A stretch of DNA of 64,000 bases from Clonostachys chloroleuca (lineage: Eukaryota > Ascomycota > Sordariomycetes > Hypocreales > Bionectriaceae). The stretch covers positions 25,544,001 to 25,608,000 of the forward strand of contig JBANAY010000003.1 of the NCBI GenBank assembly GCA_037952775.1, in the 5' to 3' direction. Made by a program: the position numbers and the translations under genes. The notes under the pieces are model-generated. The model was not told where the DNA came from. It searched no databases and worked only from the letters and a program-made list of their open reading frames with translations. Below are positions 34,701 to 46,942 of this stretch, piece after piece (position 1 is the stretch's first letter; every line of letters starts with the position of its first letter).

Positions 34701-37700
34701 CGGGCAAGAGCGACGCAAAACAAACAGGGCGTGAGGAACGGAAAGCCTAGCCTAACCACGACGCCGGTCGCTCTTCAGCCTCATCGCAAAACGGTGCCGG
34801 AGTTGTCCGAGGACGGGTCAAATAGCCGTTTAGAAAAGGGGTAGAAAAAAGCAAGCAATAACGCTTAAATCTTCCGGACACCGTGGCTGCTTATGCAAGC
34901 CCGCTTGTTTGCTTGTTACCTGCATGTGCCGTGGGAACTATGACTTTGTAGCTCAAGTTAAACCTGGCTTAAAAAAAAAACAAAAAACGCGGCACCGCTA
35001 GTGTCCAAACATCTTTGCCATCTGCAAGGGGTCCGAAGCACATAGTATTGCCTACACCCTCTGAACTTCCTTTTGAATGTGGCTTGAGACCGCGGAGGAG
35101 AAAGGCCGGCGGCGGCTAGTGAGACCTACCTTAGGAATGGCAGAGCAAGTTCAGGTTTCAGGTGCTCGTGATCGGTGGTTTAGGCGGCAGGAAACTGCAG
35201 GATGGATTTGCTTGCCATACAGCACTTTGGGGATTGGTTGCTCAAAGCCTGTGAATTGATGTTTGTGCTAGACTGTCACACCTTGGTACCTTGGCCGGTG
35301 ACAGGCAATCAACTGATGAGAAGGGCACATACTACGTACCGTGCTACGGCTCTGTTGCTGGCTGGCGCCGGCTTGTATGTAAATGCTAATGTAAGCTCAG
35401 CCTTGAGATGAGGGTCAGTCTAAGGCTGGGCTGGATGGCGTGGCTGAGACTATTGTTTTTGATATTGCAAACACCGGGCTGAAAATACACCAGAAGAGGC
35501 GACACCATTGTCATGAGTCGGCATTGATGGATGAGGCTGCAAATGCTCTGTCATGGCGCTGCACGCCAATACTCAACCGGGTTCATAGATGCGACTGCGA
35601 TATGCATGCGACGCTCCTTCACAAGATCTCCGTTGCTGCTATTTGCGCCTATGAAAGTGGCCGAGAAATCCAATGAGGAAGGAAGCGCTCGCTGTGAATA
35701 AAAATAATAAACCCCAGAAATACCCACAGAGTATCCCGGTACGTCAGATATGGTAGGTTTTAAATAGATGATTGTTTTCTTCGTTTCTTGACGGGAGGAT
35801 GGGTGGGTTTGGTTTCGACTGCCGTTCAAGAGGGAAGGTTGTTTGATACGCCTGCTCTTTTACGCGCAGGGGAGCCAAATGCTATACGAGGAGCTGGCGG
35901 GATGAGTTTTGTATCATCCTAATCGCTACAATCTCTCTTTTTTGGGCTGTTTATTTCGAGCCAAGCTGAGACGAGCCATTCTCATAGAGACCAGACTATG
36001 AAAGAACAGTTTGTTCATAGCTGACAAAGATGATTTCCGTATCCCGAAAGTCGCGTCAGCAGGCCGCCTTGCTCTTACTGGTCTAGGATATGTATTGATT
36101 CAAGATGCGTAAGCGGAGACGTGAGACCTGAAGGTGCGTGAGAAGAAGGCGTTTTCTTGGTGACGTGTTCTACCTGAATGAGGAGACGATGAAATGCAGC
36201 CCTATAACTGGTGACGCTGTGCACCCCCAACATGCATGACCGCGAAGACCTTTGGCGAAAAGTGGCTTGAGGTAGCAGCTTGGAGGCGAGACGACTTGAT
36301 GTGCAACGTTTCGTGGGAAGGCACGTGGAGGATACACCCACAGGTGGCTGGTTGGTTCGGTTCGTATTACAAAGTCAGATGGCCAGCAAGGGTCCATGGC
36401 CATGTCTCCAGCGAGCGTATCTAGGTGTGTGGAGGCAGGGGTTTGCTGATGCTGGGGCAACGCTGCCCTATTCCCGTACCTGGTTGAATGCAGGCATTCG
36501 GATGGTCCTTGTTCAACTGGATGAGGAAGTTCTGTGTATTGTTAGCAAAGAACTTACGAATAGAATACGGGGTTGCTAGTAGCATGCTGTTTGGGATTAT
36601 CATTCGACTTGCTGTTCCTAAAGGAGGTAGAAGATGGATTAGAGCATTCCAGTTCGTACCCCGATATTACGTAGGTGTGCCCAGCCGCCAAGGCTTGAGG
36701 CTAACAATAACACCTTGCCTCGACAGTTGATCCTCTCGTAGCCCACTGGGATATGCGCGATAGGAATGCGGAACGAGGTTACTTATCAGGTCCCTGGGTT
36801 GGGAGGAGTAATTCGATGCCTTACCCAACGATTATTCTCTACTGTCGATACAGTGCCAATGAGGTAGTTCCTAATATGCGAGCAATTGATGATTCGGGTT
36901 TAATCCAGGCACAAGTGGATGGACGGAGAGAAAAAAGGGACAGGCGCCCGCATTCCCCGTGGGTTCTAGAGTTATGGGCCTGTGGCATCCAAGTAGATAT
37001 GTATCACACGCTTGCTTTCCTGGGCGCTCGTATGAGTCCCTTGGCTGTGCTTGGCTTGCTTGGCCTGCCTGTAGACCGCCTGTGGCTGCTTTTCGTCTCA
37101 ATCGTGTCTGAAGGGTAGGTAACAGTCACTGTCATGCAGGCGACGCATCGACATGGACTCAAGAAGGATGAAGAGGCAGAGGGAAATGACGTCCTGATAA
37201 CGGAGGGGCAGCAAGGGCCAGAGGTCCAGATTAGGCTCTTTGAGGCCAAGCGTTTGATATATTGGTGGGAAGGTGGAGAGATAGCGACGGAGCTAGACAG
37301 GGAGGGGGCGTGAAGTTGTCTGATTCGTGCGCTGAAAGAGGGCCTGCCTCGGTGCCTGGACGTGATAAGCAGCTAGCTCACCACGCACTCGATAGTGGCT
37401 ATTTTGGTGGTCGTGCGCCCACAAGGCTAAGGTGAAGGGATAGAAAATACGAATCTTGTCTGTCAGGTGCTGGTATTAGCTCCGCTTGATCTAATCCAGA
37501 CATGCCTCAAAGGCCAGCCAGTCAGGCATGACCAACTCGGATGGGCTCTTGGAGCTCGTATTTGTCAGTTGACTGAGGGAAAAAAAGGCTGAGATAAAAA
37601 AAAAATCGATTCCATCAGGCAGGAGGGAAATAGGCATCGGCGGACAGTGCTGCGAATAGTGGTCTCTAGCTATGCTGATCAGTCAATTCGCTGTTTCATG

Positions 37701-39282
37701 AAATGCACTTCAGCGTCTGCTTGGGCAAGTGATCCGGCGGTGGTGCACACATGCACACGCCCAAGAGGGTCTTCGGTGATCGACGACGTCCATCTCATAC
37801 CCCAGGTCTACATGGACCGTGGTTGCACGGATGTGGTCGCATACTGTGCGCAAGCTGGGCCTTTCTGGTGCTTGTACGGAGAACATTGCATGCTTGAAGA
37901 TCTTATTTCTCACCGAGGGACTTGATAAATCTGGTCCCCAAACCTGGGGCTGTTTGAGCTTTTGATCCTTGCGATCCAGATGCGGTCAACGCTGACATCC
38001 GTATCGCGAGCCATCATTCCCGTCTTTTCGTCTTTTAGAGTCTGAGCGTTTGCCGTTGGAGGGGCCTCTGGTCGGGCATGTGCGCTAGATGGACCAGGGC
38101 ACTGCCGGTTTCCCCTTCGCTCTGAAGCGGAAGGCCTTGCCCCTGGTTCGGTCTAGCGACCATTGAGCACGGTGCCGTAAAGGCGGCGACATCATCCGAC
38201 CAAACTAAGTGGAGAGCAGGGACTCGTTGCTTGCGCGATACGGTCATCGCAATGCTTGGATACGAAAGCAGATTAATTGGCAAACTGGGACTGCTGGAGG
38301 CGATAGGAAGTGCACGAGGCCACGGACCTCGCGCTGGAAACTTTCACGGGCGGAGGCGAAGAGGGAAAGCGCCTTTCTGAGCGCTCGTCCAAACGGGTTC
38401 TCGCAACGACCGGCTGGAGCGGTGGCCTTTGGCGACGAGAGAAGACATAGCGCTTTGTCTCAAAAAAGAACGGCGGAGGAGGCAGTACCCTGTCTCGGCG
38501 GCAGACGATCCAGGACCCTGCGAAAGACAAAATCGGTGCGGCCATCAAGAACTGGAGGAAGGCAGGTACCAGGTGCTGAGGGTTCCTTCCACGACTGCGA
38601 CGTAGTAGCGAGAACAATGTGGAAGGTACCTACGATTACGGCAGCGGGGGAAGCTGGGTCCCCAGCAGCCGAAGGTCGCCAATCAGGCCAGCACCGTAGC
38701 ACAGTCGTGCATGCGAGCACAGTCGCCCAGGAACTGCATGACGGCCCTGGGTTCCTGCACAGTGGTCTGGGACCCTGCGGTGCGATGCAGAGCACAATCA
38801 AACAATTGGGACGACGGCTGTGCAGGGCTCCACACCGCACACCTCCGCTTACCACACGCCCACACCCCCCTGTGGGCCTCAGCTGTTTACCATCCAGCGC
38901 CACGCGGGCCACTATCGTTCTTCACTGTCCGCCGCTCACTCCACTCCTAGCCAGGGCCACTCGCTAGCTACGAGGGTGGCTCCTCGTGTCTCTGGCTCCG
39001 TTTTCTTTTCCTTCTTTGTTGTTGTCCAGTTTTACCTGAGGTACCTCTGAATGACCCTGGCTCCTCGTTAGATCTGGAGCCCGCGGTATCCATGGTCCCT
39101 GGTAGCTTCTGCTTGCCTTGTCTGCCCTGCCCCTGCTGGTCCACCCGTCCATCTGAAGACCTGATATATTAAGCAGCTCTTCCTAGTCCTCCCCGCGGTT
39201 GTCTCTATCTTACTCCCACCTCATCCTCCTCCAGCACATCTCGAACTTGGTAATCAAGACCTCGAACCGCACATCAGTCACC
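31768..39282. other. 7.5 kb region with no supported gene
   Basis: The longest gene-free stretch in the window. Many open frames of 60 to 250 codons occur on both strands, but none shows a known domain, a plausible composition or splice sites joining it to another good frame. The longest, at 38209-38967 (+), is rich in Arg, Ser and Thr and looks like GC-rich chance coding. There is an A-rich spot near 34972-34986. The right end holds the promoter of the CRH gene. Confidence 0.4.
39164..39170 (+). promoter_or_regulatory. TATA-like element of the CRH gene
   Basis: The word ATATATT is about 115 bases upstream of the CRH start codon, followed by CT-rich sequence (39177-39235), which is a typical layout for a fungal core promoter. 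Inferred from position and sequence only. Confidence 0.35.
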
Positions 39283-40725
39283 ATGTTCACCAATACTTTC
39301 GTTAAGGCTGTTGTAGCCGTTGCTGCTGCCAACCTGGTGTCTGCCCAGACCTTCACTGACTGCAACCCGTTGGACAAGAGTACGTTCACCTGCTAGCCCG
39401 AGTCCATTGTTCATGTTGGCGAGCAATCCGGCTTTCCCATAGCCCGTTGATTCCTATGGGTGTGGGAGTTTGCTAACATCTGAAATCTAGCCTGCCCTGC
39501 CGAGGCTGCCTTTGGCAAGGACAGTGGCATCTGCGACTTCAAGTCCGAGTGCAAGATCTTCACCTCTCTGCCAGGTACTTCGGTCTCATACGAGGGTGAC
39601 GGTGCCCGTTTCCGCATCAGCAAGGAGGGCGAGGGCCCAACATTGGCTACCCAGAAGCGTATCTTCTTCGGTCGTGTCGATGTTGAGCTCAAGTCCGCTC
39701 CTGGTATTGGCATCGTGACCTCGGTCGTTCTCGAGTCTGCTGACCTCGACGAGGTCGACTGGGAATGGCTCGGTGCCGACGACTACCATGTCCAGTCCAA
39801 CTACTTCGGCAAGGGCGACACCACCACCTACGACCGCGTTGCTCTTCACAACGTTGCCACCCCCAGCAAGACCTTCCACACCTACACTATCGAAGCTACT
39901 TCCAAGTTCATCGCCTGGTCAATTGACGGTACTGAGGTCCGCCGACTGCTCCCTGATCAGGCCAAGGGTGGATCTCGTTTCCCCCAGACCCCCTTCGAGG
40001 TTAAGATCGGTACTTGGGTTGCTGGTGGCAAGGACTCTCCTGAGGGTACCGTTGAGTGGGCTGGTGGCCGCACTGACTTTAGCAAGGGCCCCTTCGACGC
40101 CTACTACAAGAGCATCTCCATCATCGACTATGCTGGCGGCGATGCCCCCACCAAGGACAGCATCAAGGAGTACGTCTATGGCGACAAGACCGGCTCTTGG
40201 GAGAGCATCAAGGTCGTCAAGGGTGACAGCGCCGACGACGACAAGCTGAAGACCTCCGCTACCATCACCAAGACCCAGGAGATCCAGACCAGGACCAGCA
40301 TCGAGTTTTCCACTTCTACCCTCTCATCAGACTCTAGCAAGACCTCGGGATCTTCATCAGGATCTTCATCGGCATCATCATCCGGTGCCTCCTCTGGAAC
40401 CAGTGAGAAAACCACCAAGACCTCTGACACAACATCCTCGCCCGTGACCTCTACCCTGACCTCCACCATCGTTGACTCTGGCTCCACTACCATCAAAACC
40501 ATCACCACTACTGGCTCCGCTAACCAAGGAACTACAGCTGCTACCCCTAGCGCCTCTGGCTCCCAAGGCTCCGGCTCCAGCTCTACCACCGGATCCCAGG
40601 CCAGCCAGACCTCTGGCTCTTCCTCGGCCCCCTCCACCACCCCCAATGCCGCCGCCCAGGGTGTCGTCTCTTTCGCCGGCCTCACCATCGCCGCTGCCGT
40701 TGGTATCGCCTTCCAGCTGCTGTAA
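39283..40725 (+). CDS. CRH-family chitin-glucan crosslinking enzyme, GH16, GPI-type
   Basis: Two exons (39283-39379 and 39491-40725) give 443 residues. A signal peptide covers 1-20 (cleavage near VSA/Q). The GH16 domain spans about 35-240, with the catalytic DEVDWEW at 119-125 (DExDxE: nucleophile Glu120, acid/base Glu124). Cysteines at 34, 47 and 53 match the family disulfides. A Ser/Thr-rich linker runs from about 265 to 415. The hydrophobic C-terminus (about 424-443), preceded by Asn418-Ala-Ala, predicts a GPI anchor. Crh1/Utr2-type enzymes move chitin chains onto beta-1,6- and beta-1,3-glucan in the cell wall. No chitin-binding CBM18 is seen, so it is closer to Crh1/Crr1-like forms than to Utr2. 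Confidence 0.92.
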
Positions 40726-42766
40726 GCAGTCCGGACCCCAAGAAGAAACAATTACATACTTGTCAATTCAATTCAATTCTGGCTATATTTTTATTTGGAT
40801 TCCGAGCTTGCCGGCACATGGAAGCTTATGGGAAGATATGACTTTTAATTACATGCACAAATCGAAAGACGATTACTGTTCTCATTTTTTTTTTGGCTCC
40901 TTTATCCCACTCATGATAATCGAGCAGACAAGAAGAATGGGAACGTCATTTGACTTTGAATGAGGAACGGTCTCTCTCGAATGCGGTATTCTCTGCGTTC
41001 TTATGACAGACCATGAGGATACGAGCACTGGAGAGAAAGAGGGCGGTTGTTAAATTCTTGTTTTTATGGGTTCTCGGGGCGCCGCAATGACCGGTTGTAA
41101 TGGCTCATGTTATCTTGATTTTTACACTTGCGAGATTGGACGTTTTGTCATCTCTTTTAAACGCAATTAGATCCCCCGCCTGCGAGCGGTGAGAAGGGCA
41201 TAAATTGCCTTCTGACATAACTTGCTTTGGTTCTAGATGATCATTTTCGAAGCCTCATAGCGAATCTTTGGCTCATTTTTTAGGTAGAACAATATTGTGG
41301 AGGACACAAACTATAGAGGGAAATGAATAAACACACGGGTTACACTCCTTTACCCAAATAACTGAACTTTCTCGTATCTATTCTTCTATGCCGCGACCAC
41401 TAGTTTATCTGTGTTCACTTCGAAACTGCGGCTTTTCTCACCCCATGACAGACTGTTCCCCATCCTTCTCCCGGCACGGTGGAATGGGGGATACGAAATG
41501 CTCATTTCCCACACTGGGGAAGGCCAAGCCACGCCAAGCCGTCTGTCAGTCTTACCACGGGGACCGTTTCTAGCAAAGCCTTGGCCGTCTACTTCCAGCT
41601 AGCAGGATACTTCTTCTCGGACACGAGCGTCCTCTGCTTATCAAGAGAAACTTCGTGTCCCTTGCGGCCGCCCAAGAATGGCTGCTTCTTTGGAAGATCC
41701 CGATCGCCAGGCACGTTTCCCTCTTCCCAAACTTTCTTGTTTCGCCACCTGGGTCCGTCCCTCGCGCTAGTACCTGGATTCCTGCATCAAAGACGCAAGA
41801 AAGGGAAAAAGCAACGCGAAATCGATCGGCCGGTGGAGACGAGGGATCGAGAAGAGGGTGTGGGGATCCCCCATCCTCGTGAAGGCTGCTCCGTTATCAG
41901 CTCCCCCCTGGCCCTTAGCAAAGCAGGATGCCCAAAAGGAGCCTGGGTGATGGCCTGGATGGGACGAGACGAGCAGGGGCGGTGCCTATTCGGGAATGGG
42001 AGAAAGAATGAGAGCGAGATAAAAAAAAAAACTTATCAACCAGGAAACACGAGATCGCCGTCGGTTTGTGGAAAGGGATGGCGGGCTATCATGCAGGAAC
42101 CGAAATTGGGATTGCCGTGCCGTTATCGCCACCCAACGATCCTGGTCTGCTTGTATGGACTTACTCCCGGTGTATGATCCTGAATGCTGCTGATCAACAC
42201 GCTGGAGGTGTGTGTGGCTACACAGCTCCTCTTCAGGAATAAGGAGTGCTGTAGATCCAGCCAAGGGTATCTGGGTTTCAGTTATTTTTTGTTTTCTTGC
42301 CGATGTCTGTGTTTGCTTCATCATCGTCTTTAGCACTTGTGAGACCTTGGTTCGTGTGCAAGAGACAAGTCATCAGTCAATTGTAATGAGAGTTCATATG
42401 GAACAGCCAAATTGTGTTCGCAAGTTCCCGCCGGCGAGTCGCCGTTTCACAGCGGCAATCCTCCTCGCGGCAATCAAATAAACAAATCACTGCCATTTCC
42501 CGTCGCTGCTCGCGCATATAACGCTTTGCCAGGATCCTTATCCAGCTTGAGGATGACGAAATCTCCGAGAGGCCCGACCGGAGGTCTTGGTCGAGACTGA
42601 GACCGAGTCCTGCTCGCATCTATTCCAAAAAGCACCATCTTCCCAAACATGTTCTCCGATCTTGAAACAAGCGTTTGACTTAGAATCTGCTGTAGATACA
42701 AGGGAGCTTCGGCGTTTGACGTAGTAAAAACTCGATTGGCAACTGGCGGGCAACATCGCATCATCC
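40726..42766. other. intergenic, no supported gene
   Basis: About 2 kb between the CRH gene and the F-box gene, which converge. An open frame of 232 codons (41479-42177, +) has unrelated composition and no domain. The first part is AT-rich 3' UTR-like sequence. Confidence 0.45.
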
Positions 42767-43300
42767 CTACTCGGCGTTTGACATCGGTGTATCCTCCATC
42801 GTAGCAGCGCAATCGAGACAGTCTGAACCGGAGACCCTCCAAGCTTGGGCACAGCCCTCATTGATCGGAGATTCATCCTCGTCGCTGCTATCCTTGAACC
42901 GCCAGCGCAAGCAGTCCATGCAGAGCCGCCAGTCCGTCCCGGGTGCCTCGACCCGGTTGAGGAGCTTCATAGCTTCGCCGCACCCGGGGATCTTGTTGGC
43001 GCGATGGTGGCTTGCTGAAGGGACCTTGAGGTGGGCGAGGGAGGATACTTGGAGAAGCCGCCTGCAGGAGAGAGCCAGGCAGACTGCATCGGTGCGGTCG
43101 AGGTGCGGGAACACTCCGAGGAGGATCTCGACCGGGAAGAGGAGGAGCGTCGATGAGTGATCGGCCCAATCCTTGAATCGGATCTATAATTCGGGTGTCT
43201 ATTGTCAGCTCTGGAACACAAGGATGATATGTATGCGTGGAGGCAGATCGGCACTTACACTTTCAGGGACGACGAAGTCCTGGAGATAGTCGCAATCCAT
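42767..43300 (-). CDS. small F-box protein
   Basis: Two exons, 43259-43300 and 42767-43183, give 152 residues beginning MDCDYLQDFVVPES. The F-box lies at about 28-62: LLLFPVEILLGVFPHLDRTD and then AVCLALSCRRLLQV, with the Leu-Pro and hydrophobic pattern that binds Skp1. A short C-terminal part (CMDCLRWRF, acidic DSSDEDESP) has no known repeat, so the substrate is unknown. The intron has GTAAGT and TATAG ends. Fungal genomes carry many such F-box genes, often fast evolving. Confidence in the domain is high; the exact 3' end is less sure. Confidence 0.75.
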
Positions 43301-43902
43301 TATGCTGGCGGCTCTAAGTATGCTCGTATAAACGCTGCTCGAAAGGTCTCTTTATCGCTTGCGAAGAGGAGCCGGAGATGAAGTTGATGAAGGCAACAAC
43401 GAGAAGATGGAAGAGAAGTGGCCAATTTATAGTCCATGGCGGCTCCTTCTCGATTGGATGGTATTGGTGAATCACTGGCATTGTGATTGAATCATGCACG
43501 TAGAGGGAGATAGGGAATTGAATAACAATGACCATCAGATGAGTTTTTTTTTGGATAGAAACAATAGTGATTGGCAGCTCCTTCCACAAACATGTGTATT
43601 GTGCTGTGCACTGAGAGGGGTTATTGTCTCAACCAGGACTGAACAGTGAGCTCTAGGCAGAACTGGCTGTGATTCATGACTCTTTCTTCTATTTGCTATT
43701 CTCTCTTAGGTAGTTTAGGTATTGTGTGTAGAGCCTCAACAAGCCTATTCCTTAAGACGGACGTGGGGAGAGTTGCGATGAATCTAGAAGCGAATCACCG
43801 TGAAGACAAATTTGCTTACTCAAGCGGATGAACTCATTTTACTATTTGATTTGTTTTCCCTGGCTCCCTATGTTCGCTTTAAATAGACATATATATGCAT
43901 GC
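43301..43902. other. intergenic, F-box promoter and FBP1 3' side
   Basis: About 600 bases holding the F-box gene promoter and the 3' end of fructose-bisphosphatase. A 91-codon frame on the minus strand (43314-43589) shows no family pattern and is not supported. Confidence 0.5.
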
Positions 43903-45110
43903 TTATTTGAAGAATGTCTTGACCTTCTCAATCTCGTCCCAACTACCAAGGAAGATACCAGAACGGTCGTGGATGTGCTCTGGGGCAATCTCCAGCATTC
44001 TCTTCATGTTGTTATCTACGGCCTGGCCACCAGCTATGTGGGAAAAAAAGGTTAGCGATTGACTGCACAACGAATAATAGCCTAGCCTTCCCTTGGGAGC
44101 TTGGAGAATGCCAGCAGGATAGCTGCCGGGGAAACTTACCATTCTCGAAGACCAGTGCCATGGGGGCGCATTCGTACAGGATACGGAGCTTGCCCTTGGG
44201 GCTCTTCTTGTCGGCGGGGTAGGCAAAGATACCTCCGTAGAGCAGAGTTCGGTAGGCATCAGCCACCATGGAACCGATGTAACGGGAGCTGTAGGGCTTG
44301 CCGTTGGCCTGGGACTGCTTGAGGGAGTTGAAGTAGTTGATGGTGCGCTCGTCCCAGTACAGAGAGTTACCCTCGTTGACGGAATAGATGGCGCGGGACT
44401 TGGGGAGGCGCATGTCGGGGTGGGTGAGAATGAACTCGCCGACGCCAGTGTCGAGGGTGAAGCCGTTGACGGTGCCACCCTTCATGGTGATGACGAGCTG
44501 GGACGAGGCACCGTACATGGTGAAACCGGCGGCGAGCAGTTCGGTGCCGGGCTTGAGGATATCCTCCTTGGTGCCATTGGAACCGTCGGGAAGCTTGTGG
44601 ATGGCGAAGATGGTGCCTACTGAGACACCAGCATCGAGGTTGGAAGAACCGTCAATGGGGTCGCAGGAGACGGCGTAGCGAGCTCCATGGGAGTCGTTGA
44701 AGAAGATGATCTCCTCCTCCTCCTCAGAGACGAGCAGGGCGCACTTGCCCGATGAGCGCATGGCCTCAATGAAGAGGTCATTGGAGATGACGTCGAGCTT
44801 CTTTTGTTCGTCGCCGGTGGTATTGGAGGAACCAGCCAGACCAGTGAGGTTGACCAGCGTGGCACGGCGGATGTAGTAGGCAATGCTCTTGAAAGAGAAC
44901 TGGAGGGCGTGGAATAGTAGGCTGCATGTCTCAATCTGTCAGCTCCATCTGGCCGAGCCATCGGGCAGGACGGGAGGGGAGCGATACGTACGTGAAATCT
45001 CCGGTGGCTTCCTTGTGCTTTGCTTGCTCCTCAGTAAGGAAACGGGTAAGCGTGATGATGTTGGTGTTGACTTTTAGCGAGTCATCGCCGTTGCCGTTGT
45101 GTGCCTCCAT
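43903..45110 (-). CDS. FBP1: fructose-1,6-bisphosphatase
   Basis: Three exons (44992-45110, 44140-44921, 43903-44033) give 343 residues. The enzyme removes the 1-phosphate of fructose 1,6-bisphosphate, the key gluconeogenic step, in the cytosol. The metal site and motif are clear: KKLDVISND, the acidic loop EEEEE (106-110), and CDPIDGSSN (126-134) with Asp127 and Asp130. Further matches are SRYIGSMVADAYRTLLYGGIF, the substrate Tyr region, and the C-terminal LYECAPMALVFENAGGQAV. Introns have GTACGT and GTAAGT donors. The gene is divergent from PEX11 and shares its long upstream region. In fungi FBP1 is repressed by glucose and induced on gluconeogenic carbon. Confidence 0.95.
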
Positions 45111-46942
45111 GGTGAAGGATGGGTATGTGTATGAACGGTCTGTCAAGATCGGTCAACTCGAGCGCTCTAAGGAGGAAATTGAATTTGGAGAAAGGTCGTA
45201 AGCCGATCGCGAAGACAACGAGGACGCATTTCTTCCCGTGCTTCGGCTGGCTTCGGTCGAAAGCCGGCCACGCATTGATTGGTATTACGTCTGAGGGGGA
45301 GGGGGAGGGGCACGCGGGGACACTAACCTCAGCTTGGGGGCCTTAGTGACAGGTATTGGAGCTATTCACCACGGAGATGGTCACCTGACAGTCAAGCTCT
45401 TTCTTTATCTGCGTCCTTGTCTCTTTGCCGTCCTGAAGGCAGGTGTGTTTGGATGTCACGAGTGCAGGGCAGAGCGAGTAGGAGCAGGAGGGGGAGGAGA
45501 GGAAGAGAGAGAAAGAGAACAAGAACAAATATGTGAAACGCCGCCGGGAATGCCTCTTTTCTATATCATGACGTTCCTCCAGTCCGCCCGCAATCCTCGG
45601 GGCCTCGACCGAGCTCCATCGGCTATGGCCCATGACGATTCTCGCTGTGCAGTGCACAACAGCACGGCCAGGACCTAGTGCAGCGCCCTGGACCAACCAG
45701 CAGATTGCTCCGACGCCTTATCCTCCGCCATCGTGTGCCCTATCTGCGCCAATCTGCGCAAGCTCCAAGAAGATTTCCCGGGTTAACGGCTGCGACCGGC
45801 AGGCGATAAACGGACGGCGTTGATCATGGGAGTCCGGCCGGGTCCACACTCCTCGGCTATTACATAGCGAGAATAGCGAGATGCATTGTGAGATTTCCCG
45901 ACGGGACTCTTCATGCCGCTTCTGCCAGTCCGTGGGGGTTAGCCTGCTTCAAGCCTCGTCGAGACTTTCCTCTCTCCCGACGCTGTGGCTGGTCACACCG
46001 TCTGTGGCTTGTGAAGCTGCTGGGCCTCATCTCCCCTTTAAATTAATTCTATCTCTTGACTCGGTCCCAAGATGGTGCCCACTCTCACGTGCAACTCTGG
46101 GGAAGGAGCGACCGACGGCTGAGGGAAGGCCATGACGGAATGAATGAACGTGAAAATGGACCTCACACCTACCTGCGCCCACTTCCACACACACGGACAG
46201 CCTAGAATCGGGCACTGCACTGCATTTTGTACGATAGGTAGACGCTGCCAGGTGTTCTGGGGCTTTGTAGGCCTTGAAATACCCAAGCCTGGCGACTGAC
46301 TCTCCGGCGGAAAGTCCGGAATTCGGAATACTTAGCAATTCATGAGCAGGCCAGCTCAGCCTATCAGGTGGGCGGCATATAATATGGTAGAGAAACGTTA
46401 GGTGCTGTGCCAGGGGCATGCAAGCAAAAGCAAGCGAGCAACGCACAAACACTGGAACCACTTGGCGTTTTTATTTCCTCATCGAGACGGCCAGGAAAAT
46501 TGCATGCTAGGTGTGTGGTCCGACATCGAGCCCATCCATCGGTTGTCTTTGCTCCATCTGCGTTAGCTGCTGCGTGCGCCAGACTCGGCCCAGCGTGCGC
46601 CATTGGCCAGCACAGCGCTCGCCATACGCATCCCTTCCCCGGCTTGCGCTGCGAGTGTGGGGAAAAGGGACCTCGGCTCCCACTTCACCTTCCATCGCCG
46701 TCCCTGGTCCATATTCCCTGTCTCATCTCTCTCGGTGTCGTACGTATAACACCACACACGCCACAAGCGCACGACGACATCATCTCCTTTTTCTTCCCCA
46801 GATCTCACGCTCCCTCACTTTTATTCTCCGTTGTTTTATACCCTTGGGTTCCTTCCCACCGACCAGAATCAGCCTCTCCTTCAATCTCCTCCTCACTCTC
46901 CCTCCAAAAACCCTCCCGCCTCGCATTTCAACCCCCGTCACA
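45111..46942. promoter_or_regulatory. shared 1.8 kb promoter region, FBP1 / PEX11
   Basis: The region lies between divergent starts. It has a purine-rich tract at 45484-45527 (pyrimidine-rich on the FBP1 strand) and a pyrimidine-rich leader at 46795-46920 before PEX11. The hexamer CCTCGG, the core bound by the fatty-acid regulators FarA/FarB in aspergilli, occurs at 45595-45600, 45851-45856 and 46671-46676. The words are seen; their use is inferred. No supported gene lies inside, although frames remain open in places. Confidence 0.4.

Noticed and set aside
38209..38967. 252-codon open frame on the + strand
   Set aside because: Composition is random-looking (many Arg, Ser, Thr and Cys), no domain, no promoter logic; typical of chance frames in GC-rich DNA.
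40176..40751. 191-codon antisense frame over the CRH Ser/Thr-rich tail
   Set aside because: Glu/Val-rich translation is the reverse reading of Ser/Thr codons; no independent support.
41479..42177. 232-codon open frame on the + strand downstream of the CRH gene
   Set aside because: No domain, low-complexity charged patches, and no splice or start context to support it.
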